Source of the DNA: Streptomyces sp. CB02009
GTDB taxonomy: Bacteria; Actinomycetota; Actinomycetes; Streptomycetales; Streptomycetaceae
Direction of reading: 5' to 3'
DNA: 64,000 bases
Assembly (NCBI RefSeq): GCF_001905825.1
Contig: NZ_LIVV01000002.1
Coordinates: 438,441-502,440, forward strand
In this document: positions 52,516 to 60,536 of the stretch, piece after piece
Numbering within the stretch: the stretch's first letter is position 1
Layout of the letters: each line of letters begins with the position of its first letter
The notes under the pieces: model-generated
Told to the model about the DNA's origin: nothing
Seen by the model: the letters and a program-made list of their open reading frames with translations, nothing else
The model's database searches: none
Translations under genes and position numbers: made by a program

Positions 52516-52746
52516 TCAACTGTCGTACGCGGCTGTGACATAGACGGTGCGCGGAGGGAGATGTTCCATGACCATCACCACCGTCCCGATACCGAACCGC
52601 TCCTCCGGTGAGGCCGGATGGGCGAGGAAGTGCTCGGCACCGCCCCGGATCCGGACGATCACCTCACCGACGAGACCGGGCCCGACGGTGCCGGTCACCC
52701 GGCCGAGCAGTCCCACCATCGAGGAGTCCATCGACGCGTCGTCCAT
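52516..52746 (-). CDS. Small NfeD-like OB-fold protein
   Basis: Soluble protein of 76 residues. The sequence (VGLLGRVTGTVGPGLVGEVIVRIRGGAEHFLAHPA, IGTVVMVMEHLPPRTVYVTAAY) fits the OB-fold C-terminal domain of NfeD proteins without membrane parts; the glycine pattern and the closing VMVMEHLPPRTVYV strand are typical. NfeD-type proteins work with flotillins, and the flotillin gene follows directly. Assignment rests on pattern and neighbourhood; confidence is moderate. ATG 52746 was chosen. Confidence 0.72.
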   Translation of the reverse strand: MDDASMDSSMVGLLGRVTGTVGPGLVGEVIVRIRGGAEHFLAHPASPEERFGIGTVVMVMEHLPPRTVYVTAAYDS

Positions 52747-52760
52747 GGCTGAACGGTACG

Positions 52761-53468
52761 TCAGATCCAGCCGTCCAGAGCGGACATGAACCCGTCGAAC
52801 TCGTCCCGGTGGATCGTGTGGCCCGCGCCCTTCACCGTACGGAGCTCGAATCCGCGGTCCGTCAGCATCCGGGCGTGCTCCGGTCGCACCAGCGTGCTCG
52901 GATCGGCGAGGGTGACGAGGGAGGGCACCACCGGCCGGACCGGCCACATGTCGGCGCCCACGAACGCCGTGAGGCCGTGCGCCGTCCGCTCGTCCCAGTC
53001 CCGTACCGACGCCATCTCCGTGTCGACGTCCTCGTCCGGCCAGTGCGGGTTGAACCCCTTGATCTGCTCCCTGGTCATCGAGCTGCCCCGGACGAACATC
53101 TCGGCCCGGTAGCCGCAGGGGCCGGCCGCCAGGTGCCAGGCGGGGTCGGAGTACACCGCCCGGGCCGGCGCGAGCCGCTCCACGGCCCGGGCGAGCGCGA
53201 GCGCGCCGAGCGAGTGGCCGATCGCCAGCTCCGCCCCGGAGGGCAGGGACTCGACGAGGTCGTCGGCGTGGTCCGCCGGCCGGTAGGCCTCCGGGCCGGC
53301 GGCCCGCCCGCTCGCCCCGTGCCCCCGCAGGTCCACCGCCACCACCCGGTAGCCGCGCTCCGCGAGTGCCGGGCCGACCCGCCGCCACGTGCGGTGGTCG
53401 GCCATCAGGCCGTGGACGAGCAGGGCGGTCCGGTCGCCCGAACCCCAAGTGGTCGTGTGCAGACGCAC
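52761..53468 (-). CDS. Alpha/beta hydrolase
   Basis: Soluble hydrolase of 235 residues with the fold's usual motifs: oxyanion-loop LVHGLMADHRTW (about 16-27), nucleophile GHSLGAL (Ser near 84), and the late His in GAGHTIHRDEF (about 217). An Asp in TLADPSTLV probably completes the triad. The substrate could be an ester or lactone; nothing narrows it. AAAGG lies about 8 nt before GTG 53468. It is downstream of the MFS gene on the same strand, with 42 nt between, so the two may share a transcript. Confidence 0.88.
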   Translation of the reverse strand: MRLHTTTWGSGDRTALLVHGLMADHRTWRRVGPALAERGYRVVAVDLRGHGASGRAAGPEAYRPADHADDLVESLPSGAELAIGHSLGALALARAVERLAPARAVYSDPAWHLAAGPCGYRAEMFVRGSSMTREQIKGFNPHWPDEDVDTEMASVRDWDERTAHGLTAFVGADMWPVRPVVPSLVTLADPSTLVRPEHARMLTDRGFELRTVKGAGHTIHRDEFDGFMSALDGWI

Positions 53469-53510
53469 GGTGCGGCCTTTCTGACGGTGCCGGGCGGGCG
53501 CCGACCGGGG

Positions 53511-54773
53511 TCAGCGCACGCTGCGGATGGGGCGCACGGCGAGCGCGCCGAGTACCGACAGTACGGCGGCGACCAGGAACAGCGCCGTGTACCCGCCACT
53601 CAGCGAGACGATGAGCGAGGCCACGAAGGGGGCGACGATCTGCGGCCCCGCGTTGGCGATGTTGAGGACGCCCATGTCGCGGGCGGCGTCCTCGGCCTTC
53701 GGCAGCACCATGGTCACCAGGGCGGTGTCGACGGCCATGTAGCAGCCGAAGCCGAGGCCGTTGACTGCGGAGAAGGCCAGCATCGCGGTCCAGCTCGTCG
53801 AGAAGGCCGGGATGAGCAGGGCGGCGGCGGCCAGCGCGGCCGAGGCGCCCACGAAGAGCTTGCGCCGGTCGAAGCGGTCCGACAGCCAGCCGCCGAGCAC
53901 GGTGGAGACCACCATGGCGACCGCGTTGAGCGGCATGAGGATCGCCACCGCCTCCTCGGGGCTGAGCCCGGCGGGCAGTTCGGTGTGGTCCTTGAGGATG
54001 TACAGCTGGAACCCGGCCACCGCGAAGTAGCCCAGGACCAGCAGGGCCCGGCCGATGAAGGCCCAGCGGAAGTCGTGGTCCCCGAGGGCGCTGCCGAAGG
54101 CCGCCAGCTGCTGCTTCACGGGCAGCGATGCCTTCGCGGGCATCCGCCGCTCCCGGGCGCAGGCCGTGAACAGCACGGCGGTGGCCGCGACGATCGCGCC
54201 GAAGACGAGGTAGCCGGTGCGGTAGTCCTCGGAGAAGGCGGCGCCGACCAGGGCGCCGATCGTCGAGCCGACGGGGAGGCCGAGGCCGACGGCCGCGGAG
54301 GCCTTGCCCCGGGCGGCCACCGGGACCCGGTCGGGCACCACGGAGGTCAGGGCCGCCTGGTAGACGTTCATGACGGCCTGGCCGAGGCACCAGGCGATGG
54401 TCACCAGCAGGATCGTGTGGACGCTGCCGAGGAGCAGCATCACGGGCAGCGCGAGCAGGCCGCCGGCGAGGATCCACGGGTTGCGGCGGCCCGAGCGGTC
54501 CGACAGGGCGCCCGCCACCGGGTTGAAGACGGTGGCGAAGATCGCGGATATGCCGGAGACGAGGCCGAAGTTGGCGACCTTGTCGGCCGGGTCGATCTCC
54601 TCGATCTGGAGCGCGAGGAGCAGTCCGGGGACGCCGATGTACAGGGCGTACATCGCGGTGTTGCCGGTGAGGAGCAGGGGCAGCAGCCCGCGGGTCGGCC
54701 GGCCGGCCGCGGCGGAGCCGGGACCCGGATCGCCGGTGCCGGACGTGGTGGAGCCGGGGGAGGAAAGGGCCAC
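53511..54773 (-). CDS. MFS transporter, sugar/drug type
   Basis: Major facilitator of 420 residues with 12 predicted membrane segments and a hydrophilic central loop (about residues 205-225). The conserved loop after helix 2 is DRSGRRNPW (about 95), and a similar DRFDRRKLF occurs after helix 8, as in GPH/sugar-like MFS proteins. The substrate is unknown; a LacI regulator and a perfect palindrome lie directly upstream, which suggests a sugar or glycoside. The start is GTG 54773. Gene order LacI <-> MFS-hydrolase points to a small uptake-and-hydrolysis unit. Confidence 0.9.
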   Translation of the reverse strand: MALSSPGSTTSGTGDPGPGSAAAGRPTRGLLPLLLTGNTAMYALYIGVPGLLLALQIEEIDPADKVANFGLVSGISAIFATVFNPVAGALSDRSGRRNPWILAGGLLALPVMLLLGSVHTILLVTIAWCLGQAVMNVYQAALTSVVPDRVPVAARGKASAAVGLGLPVGSTIGALVGAAFSEDYRTGYLVFGAIVAATAVLFTACARERRMPAKASLPVKQQLAAFGSALGDHDFRWAFIGRALLVLGYFAVAGFQLYILKDHTELPAGLSPEEAVAILMPLNAVAMVVSTVLGGWLSDRFDRRKLFVGASAALAAAALLIPAFSTSWTAMLAFSAVNGLGFGCYMAVDTALVTMVLPKAEDAARDMGVLNIANAGPQIVAPFVASLIVSLSGGYTALFLVAAVLSVLGALAVRPIRSVR

Positions 54774-54832
54774 GGTGCCCTCCTGGGGAGATCGCCCGAC
54801 AGGGGGCGAGAAGCGGATCGAACGAGTTAGTT

Positions 54833-54853
54833 ACACGTGTCAGTGACACGTGT
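54833..54853. promoter_or_regulatory. Palindromic operator between MFS and LacI genes
   Basis: ACACGTGTCA (54833-54842) and TGACACGTGT (54844-54853) are perfect inverted repeats around one G. The odd-length centre and 21-bp size fit a LacI-family operator, and the position suits control of both divergent genes. Confidence 0.85.
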
Positions 54854-54927
54854 GAGCATTGTGTAGCACCCGTTTCCGGCCATCCGCCAGACCTCGGGCC
54901 GGATTGTTCTGGAAAGATGCCGAAGCG

Positions 54928-55962
54928 ATGAGTCAGCCAACCGAACACACCCCCGAACGCCCCACCGGGCGCGCGGTCCCGACCAGCGCCGATGTCGCCC
55001 GTCTCGCGGGCGTCTCCCGGGCCACCGTCTCGTACGTCCTGAACAACACCTCGGCCGTCCGGATCAGCGAGCCGACCCGCCGCCGGGTGCGCGAGGCGGC
55101 CGAGGAGCTGGGGTACGTGCCGCACGCGGCCGCCCGCAGCCTGCGGGCCGGCCACAGCCGGATGGTGCTGCTGCCGACCTCCCACGTGCCGGTCGGACCG
55201 CTGTACAGCCAGTTCTTCAACGAGTTCCAGTGGGCCCTGCGCCGCCTCGACTACACGGTGGTCCAGTACGGCAGCGTCGGCCTGGAGGCCGAGGAGGCCG
55301 CCCGCGCCTGGGCCGAGCTCCGTCCGGTGGCCGTGGTCTCGCTCGGCGAGGTCCAGCTGACCGGGCAGGGCGTCGGCATCCTCAAGCGGTCCGGGGCGCG
55401 GGCCGTGATCACCCTCGGGACCCAGGGCGTCGAGGGCACCCACGCCCTCGTGATGGACCAGGGGCGGGTGGGCGAGGTGGCCACCGCCCATCTCGTGGAG
55501 AGCGGCCGCCGCCGGATCGGCGTCGTCATCCCCGAGGAGCCGGGCCTCGCCATGTTCTCGGGCCCCCGCCTCGACGGCGCGCGGCGCGCGGTCCACGGCA
55601 CCGACGCCACCGTCGTACCCCTGCCGCTGCGGTACGACGAGGAGTCGGCGGACGCGCTCGCGGCGCGCTGGCGGGAGCTCGGCCTCGACGCCGTCTTCGC
55701 CTACAACGACGAGTACGCGATGCTCCTGATGCGGGCGCTCCAGGACGCCGGTCTGGCCGTGCCGGCGGACGTCGCCGTCGTCGGCGCGGACGATCTGCTG
55801 CTCGGCCGGCTCCTGCGGCCCCGGCTCAGCACCGTGCGGATCGACATGGTGCTCGGACGCGAACTCGCGGAGCTGGTCGACCGGGCCGTCCGGGAACCGG
55901 AGGTCCCGCCCCGCACCCGCGCGCTGCTCGCCTCGCGGGTCGTCCGGCGCGAGTCCAGCTGA
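54928..55962 (+). CDS. LacI-family transcriptional regulator
   Basis: Repressor of 344 residues. The HTH at about 20-45 (TSADVARLAGVSRATVSYVLNN) and hinge (about 55-70) precede a sugar-binding-protein-like domain (about 75-335). No catalytic motifs. It is divergent from the MFS gene, and the 21-bp palindrome between them is the most likely operator. The inducer is unknown. ATG 54928 was used; the upstream sequence has only a weak GAAG ribosome site. Confidence 0.92.
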   Translation: MSQPTEHTPERPTGRAVPTSADVARLAGVSRATVSYVLNNTSAVRISEPTRRRVREAAEELGYVPHAAARSLRAGHSRMVLLPTSHVPVGPLYSQFFNEFQWALRRLDYTVVQYGSVGLEAEEAARAWAELRPVAVVSLGEVQLTGQGVGILKRSGARAVITLGTQGVEGTHALVMDQGRVGEVATAHLVESGRRRIGVVIPEEPGLAMFSGPRLDGARRAVHGTDATVVPLPLRYDEESADALAARWRELGLDAVFAYNDEYAMLLMRALQDAGLAVPADVAVVGADDLLLGRLLRPRLSTVRIDMVLGRELAELVDRAVREPEVPPRTRALLASRVVRRESS

Positions 55963-55963
55963 C

Positions 55964-55988
55964 CGGCCGCCCGGCGGGCGGGCGGCCG
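55964..55988. terminator. Terminator after LacI gene
   Basis: CGGCCGCCCG (55964-55973) pairs with CGGGCGGCCG (55979-55988), loop GCGGG. It starts within 2 nt of the LacI stop codon and ends 6 nt before the -10-like hexamer of the next gene. Confidence 0.75.
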
Positions 55989-55994
55989 AGCGCT

Positions 55995-56000
55995 TAGCGT
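55995..56000 (+). promoter_or_regulatory. -10-like TAGCGT before small gene
   Basis: TAGCGT ends 6 nt before ATG 56007 and there is no ribosome site; leaderless start likely. The hexamer is identical to those before 1392 and 30613. Confidence 0.5.
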
Positions 56001-56006
56001 CGGTCC

Positions 56007-56276
56007 ATGAGCACAGTTCCGCAGCGTTTCGAGATCCTGCTGGTGCCCGCGCACGTCGAGGACCGGGGCGGCGCCGCCGTGACGGACAGTGCCGTGCGCA
56101 CCGCCCTCGTGGAGGCGACCGGGCGGCACGGCGAGTCGGGCTATCCGATCTACGAGGGCCACGGCATCAGGGCCGACATCGACCCCGAGACCCGCACCGT
56201 GGAGGCGCTCCTCGTCGACGGGCGCGAGCTCGACTACGGCCTCACGGCCCTCGCCCGCCCGGCGGCACGCGACTGA
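56007..56276 (+). CDS. Hypothetical protein, 89 aa
   Basis: Small acidic protein without membrane segment, Cys motif or signal peptide. The middle (HGESGYPIYEGHGIRADIDPETRTVEALLVDGRELDYG) is a strand-rich region. I do not recognise the family. It is a single gene with its own start hexamer and a terminator just upstream, so it is probably expressed alone. Confidence 0.6.
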   Translation: MSTVPQRFEILLVPAHVEDRGGAAVTDSAVRTALVEATGRHGESGYPIYEGHGIRADIDPETRTVEALLVDGRELDYGLTALARPAARD

Positions 56277-56305
56277 CCTGGGGCGTCCTGTCCCGAAGGA
56301 GCCCG

Positions 56306-56334
56306 TTGACAGGGCGGTCCGACGGGCAGAGACT
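56306..56334 (+). promoter_or_regulatory. Candidate HrdB-type promoter of thiolase gene
   Basis: TTGACA (56306-56311, perfect -35), a 17-nt spacer and GAGACT (56329-56334) form a good housekeeping promoter. The leader to the ATG at 56423 would be about 80 nt. Confidence 0.65.
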
Positions 56335-56422
56335 CTGCGCGCGCCAAGACGTGAGTGCGCGGGGCGAAAGTCCTGCCACCAGGCGAACAGAGTCGTTCCG
56401 AAGGTCACGTGGGAGAGAACCG

Positions 56423-57610
56423 ATGAGCATCCGCGACGTCTACATCGTCGACGCCGTCCGCACCCCGATCGGGAAGTTCGGGGGCGCCCTCGCCCCGGTA
56501 CGTCCCGACGACCTCGCCGGGCACGTCGTCCGGGCCCTCGTGGACCGCACGCCCGCGCTCGACCCGGCGCGCGTCGACGACGTCTACTTCGGCGACGCGA
56601 ACGGCGCCGGCGAGGACAACCGCGACGTCGCGCGGATGGCCGTGCTGCTCGCCGGGCTGCCCGTCTCCGTGCCCGGCGTCACGGTCAACCGCCTCTGCGG
56701 CTCCGGTCTCGAAGCCGTCATCCAGGCCGCCCGCGCCATCGCCCTCGGCGACGCCTCCGTGGCGATCGCCGGCGGCGTCGAGTCGATGTCCCGCGCCCCC
56801 TGGGTCCTGCAGAAGCCCGAGCGGGCCTTCCCCGCGGGCCACCAGCAGCTGCACTCCACCACCCTCGGCTGGCGCATGACGAACCCGCGCATGCCCGCCG
56901 AGTGGACGGTCCCGCTCGGCGAGGGCGCGGAGCTGATCGCCGACCGGCACGGCATCACCCGCGAGCAGCAGGACGCCTTCGCGCTCGCCAGCCACCGCAA
57001 GGCGGCCGAGGCCTGGGCGAAGGGTCTGTACGACAACGAGGTCGTGCCCTACCCGGGGGTGGACCTCGCCCGCGACGAGTGCATCCGCGACTCCACGTCC
57101 ATGGAGGCCCTCGCCAAGCTGAAGCCCTCCTTCCGCCCCGAGGGCGGCACGGTCACGGCCGGCAACTCCTCCCCGCTCAACGACGGCGCCGCCGCCCTGC
57201 TGCTCGTGGACGAGGACGGGCTGCGCGAGACCGGCCGCGAGCCGCTCGCCCGGATCCGCACGTCCGCCGTCACCGGCATCGAGCCCCAGCTCTTCGGCCT
57301 CGGACCGGTCGAGGCGGTCCGGCGGGCCCTGGAGAAGTCCGGTCGGACCTTCGCCGACCTGCGGACCTTCGAGCTGAACGAGGCCTTTGCGGCCCAGTCC
57401 CTCGGCTGCCTCGCGGAATGGCCGGAACTCGACGCGGAGATCGTGAACCCCCGGGGTGGAGCGGTCGCCATCGGCCACCCGCTGGGCGCCTCGGGCGCCC
57501 GCCTCGCCGGATCGGTCGCCCACCAGCTCGCCGCGGCGGGCTCGGGCACCGGGCTCGCCGCCCTCTGCATCGGTGTCGGCCAGGGCCTCGCCCTGGTCCT
57601 GGAGCGCTGA
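56423..57610 (+). CDS. Acetyl-CoA acyltransferase (thiolase)
   Basis: Thiolase of 395 residues that cleaves or forms 3-ketoacyl-CoA. The catalytic Cys lies in NRLCGSGLEA (about residue 92), the active-site His in GHPLGASGAR (about 354) and the second Cys in LAALCIGVGQG (about 384). GGVESMSRAP and NEAFAAQSL are also present. The layout is of the PcaF/PaaJ-FadA type, so beta-ketoadipyl-CoA or fatty-acid degradation is possible; no pathway genes are adjacent. A perfect TTGACA promoter and GGGAGAG ribosome site lie upstream. Confidence 0.93.
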   Translation: MSIRDVYIVDAVRTPIGKFGGALAPVRPDDLAGHVVRALVDRTPALDPARVDDVYFGDANGAGEDNRDVARMAVLLAGLPVSVPGVTVNRLCGSGLEAVIQAARAIALGDASVAIAGGVESMSRAPWVLQKPERAFPAGHQQLHSTTLGWRMTNPRMPAEWTVPLGEGAELIADRHGITREQQDAFALASHRKAAEAWAKGLYDNEVVPYPGVDLARDECIRDSTSMEALAKLKPSFRPEGGTVTAGNSSPLNDGAAALLLVDEDGLRETGREPLARIRTSAVTGIEPQLFGLGPVEAVRRALEKSGRTFADLRTFELNEAFAAQSLGCLAEWPELDAEIVNPRGGAVAIGHPLGASGARLAGSVAHQLAAAGSGTGLAALCIGVGQGLALVLER

Positions 57611-57624
57611 GCACCCGGACAGCA

Positions 57625-57665
57625 CGCGAGGGGGGTACGGGAGCGGCTCCCGTACCCCCCTCGCG
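57625..57665. terminator. Bidirectional terminator, 18-bp stem
   Basis: CGCGAGGGGGGTACGGGA (57625-57642) pairs perfectly with TCCCGTACCCCCCTCGCG (57648-57665), loop GCGGC. It separates the convergent thiolase and thioredoxin genes. Confidence 0.95.
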
Positions 57666-57670
57666 GTGGA

Positions 57671-58036
57671 TCACTTCTGCTTGGCGTCCTCGACGGACTT
57701 CCGGACCTCGTCCATGTCCAGCTTCCGGGCCTGGCCGATGACGTCCTCCAGCGCGGCCTCCGGCAGGGCGCCGGGCTGCGCGAAGATCGCCACGTTGTCA
57801 CGGACGATCATCAGCGTCGGGATCGAGCGGATCTCGAACGCCGCCGCGAGCTCCGGCTGCGCCTCGGTGTCGACCTTGGCGAAGACCAGGTCCTCGTGGC
57901 GCTCGGACGCCGCGTCGTAGACCGGGGCGAACTGACGGCAGGGACCGCACCAGGAAGCCCAGAAGTCGATCAGGACGAACTCGTTCCCACTCACGACCTC
58001 GTCGAAGTTGTCCTTGGTGAGCTCTACGGTGCTCAT
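57671..58036 (-). CDS. trxA: Thioredoxin
   Basis: Disulfide reductant of 121 residues with the active site FWASWCGPCRQFAPVYD (Cys near residues 30 and 33) and the cis-Pro in IRSIPTLMI (about 75). Standard thioredoxin fold; a helical C-terminal tail (EALEDVIGQARKLDMDEVRKSVEDAKQK) is slightly longer than in E. coli. It is likely cytoplasmic, reduced by thioredoxin reductase from elsewhere. It is divergent from the FAD oxidoreductase gene. Confidence 0.94.
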   Translation of the reverse strand: MSTVELTKDNFDEVVSGNEFVLIDFWASWCGPCRQFAPVYDAASERHEDLVFAKVDTEAQPELAAAFEIRSIPTLMIVRDNVAIFAQPGALPEAALEDVIGQARKLDMDEVRKSVEDAKQK

Positions 58037-58137
58037 GTTCCTACCTTTCGGGGATCTCCTGGCGGTGTCCTCACGGTCCCCTGGGGACTCGCCCCGCACA
58101 ACGGCGTATCGAGCCTCGCTATTCCGCGCCGCTGAGC

Positions 58138-58143
58138 CAGACT
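58138..58143 (+). promoter_or_regulatory. -10-like CAGACT before FAD oxidoreductase
   Basis: CAGACT ends 7 nt before ATG 58151; no ribosome site is seen. Possible leaderless start, weaker than the TAGCGT cases. Confidence 0.35.
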
Positions 58144-58150
58144 GTCACCC

Positions 58151-59599
58151 ATGACACGAACGGTGGACAGCGAGCACGAGCACGAGTACGACGTGGTGGT
58201 CCTGGGGGCCGGCCCCGTGGGCGAGAACGTCGTCGACCGGGTGCGGGCCGCCGGCCTCAGCGCCGCGATCGTCGAGAGCGAGTTGATCGGCGGCGAGTGC
58301 TCGTACTGGGCCTGCATGCCCAGCAAGGCCCTCCTCCGCCCGGTGATCGCCCGCTCCGACGCCCGGAAGGTGGCGGGCCTGCGCGCGGCGGTCCGCGGAC
58401 CCCTCGACACCCGGGAGGTCCTCGCCCACCGGGACGAGGTCGTCGGCGACTGGACCGACGACGGCCAGGTGGACTGGCTCGACTCGATCGGCGTACGGAT
58501 CTTCCGGGGCCACGGCCGTCTTCTCGGGCCCCGCCGGGTCGAGGTCGCGGGCCCCGAGGGTGAGCGCCACGTCCTCACCGCCCGCCACGCGGTCGCCGTC
58601 TGCACCGGCAGCCGCGCCGTCCTCCCCGACCTCCCCGGCCTGTCCGGGGCGCGCCCCTGGACCAGCCGGGAGGCGACCAGCTCCGACCGGGTGCCGGGGC
58701 GGCTGATCGTGGTCGGCGGGGGAGTCGTGGGCGTCGAGATGGCGACCGCCTGGCACGCCTTCGGGTCGCAGGTGACGATGCTCGTACGGGGCGGGGGGCT
58801 GCTGCCCCGGATGGAGCCCTTCGTCGGCGAGCACGTGGCCGCGGCCCTCACCGCGCGCGGCGCGGACGTCCGCACCGGCGTCTCGGTCACCGCGGTCGTC
58901 CGCGACGGCGGTACGGGACCGGTCACCGTGGTCCTGGAGGGCGGCGACCACGTCGAGGGCGACCAGGTGCTGTTCGCGACCGGCCGGGCCCCGCGCACCG
59001 AGGACATCGGCCTGGAGAACGTCGGCCTGAAGCCGGGCTCCTGGCTCGACGTCGACGACAGCCTCAAGGTCGCCGGAACCGACTGGCTGTACGCGGTCGG
59101 GGACGTCAACCACCGGGCGCTCCTGACCCACCAGGGCAAGTACCAGGCCCGGATCGCCGGCGCCGCGATCGCGGCCCGCGCGAAGGACACGGACGCCCTG
59201 GACGAGTCGAGCTGGGGCGCGCACGCGGCCACCGCCGACCACGCCGCCGTGCCGCAGGTGGTGTTCAGCGACCCCGAGGCGGCCGCCGTCGGGCTCTCGC
59301 TCGCCGAGGCGGAGCGCGCGGGCCACCGGGTCAGGGCCGTGGACCTCGACATGAGCAACGTCGCCGGGGCCGGGCTCTACGCCCAGGGCTACCGGGGGCA
59401 CGCCCGGATGGTCGTCGACCTCGACCGCGAGGTGGTCCTCGGCGCCACCTTCGTCGGCCCGGGCATCGGCGAGCTCGTCCACTCGGCGACCGTCGCGGTC
59501 GTCGGAGAGGTCCCGATCGCCCGCCTGTGGCACGCCGTACCGTCGTACCCGACGCTGAGCGAGGCGTGGCTGCGCCTCCTGGAGGCCTACCGGGGCTGA
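58151..59599 (+). CDS. Pyridine nucleotide-disulfide oxidoreductase
   Basis: FAD enzyme of 482 residues of the dihydrolipoamide dehydrogenase/mercuric reductase family. The FAD motif is VVLGAGPVGENV (about residue 15); the redox-active cysteines are spaced GGECSYWACMPSKALLRP, with a Tyr-Trp between them instead of the usual Asn-Val, a known variant with altered specificity. The NAD(P) motif is IVVGGGVVGVEMA (about 195), and the C-terminal dimer motif is HAVPSYPTLSEAW (His-Glu pair). The physiological substrate is unknown; mercury resistance is unlikely because no mer genes lie near. Confidence 0.88.
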   Translation: MTRTVDSEHEHEYDVVVLGAGPVGENVVDRVRAAGLSAAIVESELIGGECSYWACMPSKALLRPVIARSDARKVAGLRAAVRGPLDTREVLAHRDEVVGDWTDDGQVDWLDSIGVRIFRGHGRLLGPRRVEVAGPEGERHVLTARHAVAVCTGSRAVLPDLPGLSGARPWTSREATSSDRVPGRLIVVGGGVVGVEMATAWHAFGSQVTMLVRGGGLLPRMEPFVGEHVAAALTARGADVRTGVSVTAVVRDGGTGPVTVVLEGGDHVEGDQVLFATGRAPRTEDIGLENVGLKPGSWLDVDDSLKVAGTDWLYAVGDVNHRALLTHQGKYQARIAGAAIAARAKDTDALDESSWGAHAATADHAAVPQVVFSDPEAAAVGLSLAEAERAGHRVRAVDLDMSNVAGAGLYAQGYRGHARMVVDLDREVVLGATFVGPGIGELVHSATVAVVGEVPIARLWHAVPSYPTLSEAWLRLLEAYRG

Positions 59600-59606
59600 C
59601 GGAACG

Positions 59607-60314
59607 TCATGATCCGGCGCCGTCGGGGGAGTTGCCGGCGGCGCCCGGTCCGTCGTCGGCATCGCGCGGTCCGTCGCCGGAGCCGTCCGGTCCGTCGCCT
59701 GCGTCGGGGGCGTACGGGGCGACCAGCGCGCGTACCGCCGACCGGGCCACCTCCAGGGCGGGCCGCGGATCGCGGCCGGACGCCTGGCCCAGGACGACCC
59801 GGGTGCTCAACCCGTCCAGCAGGGCCAGGAGTTCGGAGGCGCGTGCCGCGGCGTCGAGCGGGGCGAAGCGCCGCCGTGCGACGCCGCCCGCGAGAAGCGC
59901 CTCCAGGTCCTCGTGCCACCCCCGGTCCAGCTCCTCCTGGGCCTCGCCGAGCGCGCCGTTGCCGGGGGTGCGGGCCCACAGCTCGATCCACAGGGTCCAG
60001 CGCGGATCGCGCGGACCGCGCGGCAGGTAGAGCCGCAGGAACCGGTCGAGCTTGCGCTCGGCCGTGATCCGCCGGGACAGCAGCGCGCGGCGCTCCTCGG
60101 CCAGCGCGGCCTCGCTCCAGCGGAGTGCGGCGAGCAGCAGCAGGTCCTTGCTGCCGAAGTAGTACAGGATGTGGCCGCCGCTCGTGCCGAGCCGCTCCGC
60201 GAGCGCCGACATCGTGAGCGAGGAGAGGCCGTCCTCGGCGATCGCCGTCATGGCCTCCTCCAGCATCCGTTCCTGGGTGACGTGCCCGTCCCGCCGTCGT
60301 GCCGCCCCTGCCAC
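59607..60314 (-). CDS. TetR-family regulator with low-complexity tail
   Basis: Regulator of 235 residues. The HTH (about 14-60: TQERMLEEAMTAIAEDGLSSLTMSALAERLGTSGGHILYYF, a region) is typical. The ligand domain (about 70-200) ends in a tail of about 35 residues rich in Asp, Gly, Pro and Ser with imperfect repeats of the type GDGP-D. GTG 60314 has GGGGAG 7 nt upstream and is preferred over GTG 60320. It is divergent from the permease gene; palindromes between them (60414-60450) are likely operators. Likely ligand: the transported purine/pyrimidine-like compound, inferred from context. Confidence 0.9.
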   Translation of the reverse strand: MAGAARRRDGHVTQERMLEEAMTAIAEDGLSSLTMSALAERLGTSGGHILYYFGSKDLLLLAALRWSEAALAEERRALLSRRITAERKLDRFLRLYLPRGPRDPRWTLWIELWARTPGNGALGEAQEELDRGWHEDLEALLAGGVARRRFAPLDAAARASELLALLDGLSTRVVLGQASGRDPRPALEVARSAVRALVAPYAPDAGDGPDGSGDGPRDADDGPGAAGNSPDGAGS

Positions 60315-60386
60315 CGTCACTCTCCCCGTTCCGTCGTTCCGCCGGTGTCTCTGCTGGATCGACCTTAATCGCAACCAGCCAGGGTC

Positions 60387-60416
60387 TTGACGTGGCCGGA
60401 AGTCATCGCACATCTT
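60387..60416 (+). promoter_or_regulatory. Candidate promoter of the permease operon
   Basis: TTGACG (60387-60392), 18-nt spacer and CATCTT (60411-60416). The -10 is weak but it overlaps the operator, as expected for a repressed promoter. Confidence 0.4.
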
Positions 60417-60450
60417 GAATGTCATTCAAGAAGTTAGAACGTCATTCAAG
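60414..60450. promoter_or_regulatory. TetR operator, full site plus half site
   Basis: CTTGAATG-T-CATTCAAG (60414-60430) is a perfect 8-bp inverted repeat around one base. A further half site CATTCAAG lies at 60443-60450. Together they lie between the TetR gene and the permease start (60537). Confidence 0.88.
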
Positions 60451-60536
60451 ACGCACTCGCGATGCCGCTCACCACGGTGCTCGCGGCAGCGTTCACGGCA
60501 GCGTCCGCGACGGCGCTCAGGATCAGGAGGTGCGGA

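Noticed and set aside
56395..56422. Possible glycine-riboswitch-like GGGAGAG and CCGAAGG words upstream of the thiolase gene
   Set aside because: The words are in the wrong order, CTCTCAGG is missing and no aptamer fold is evident. GGGAGAG is best read as the ribosome site.
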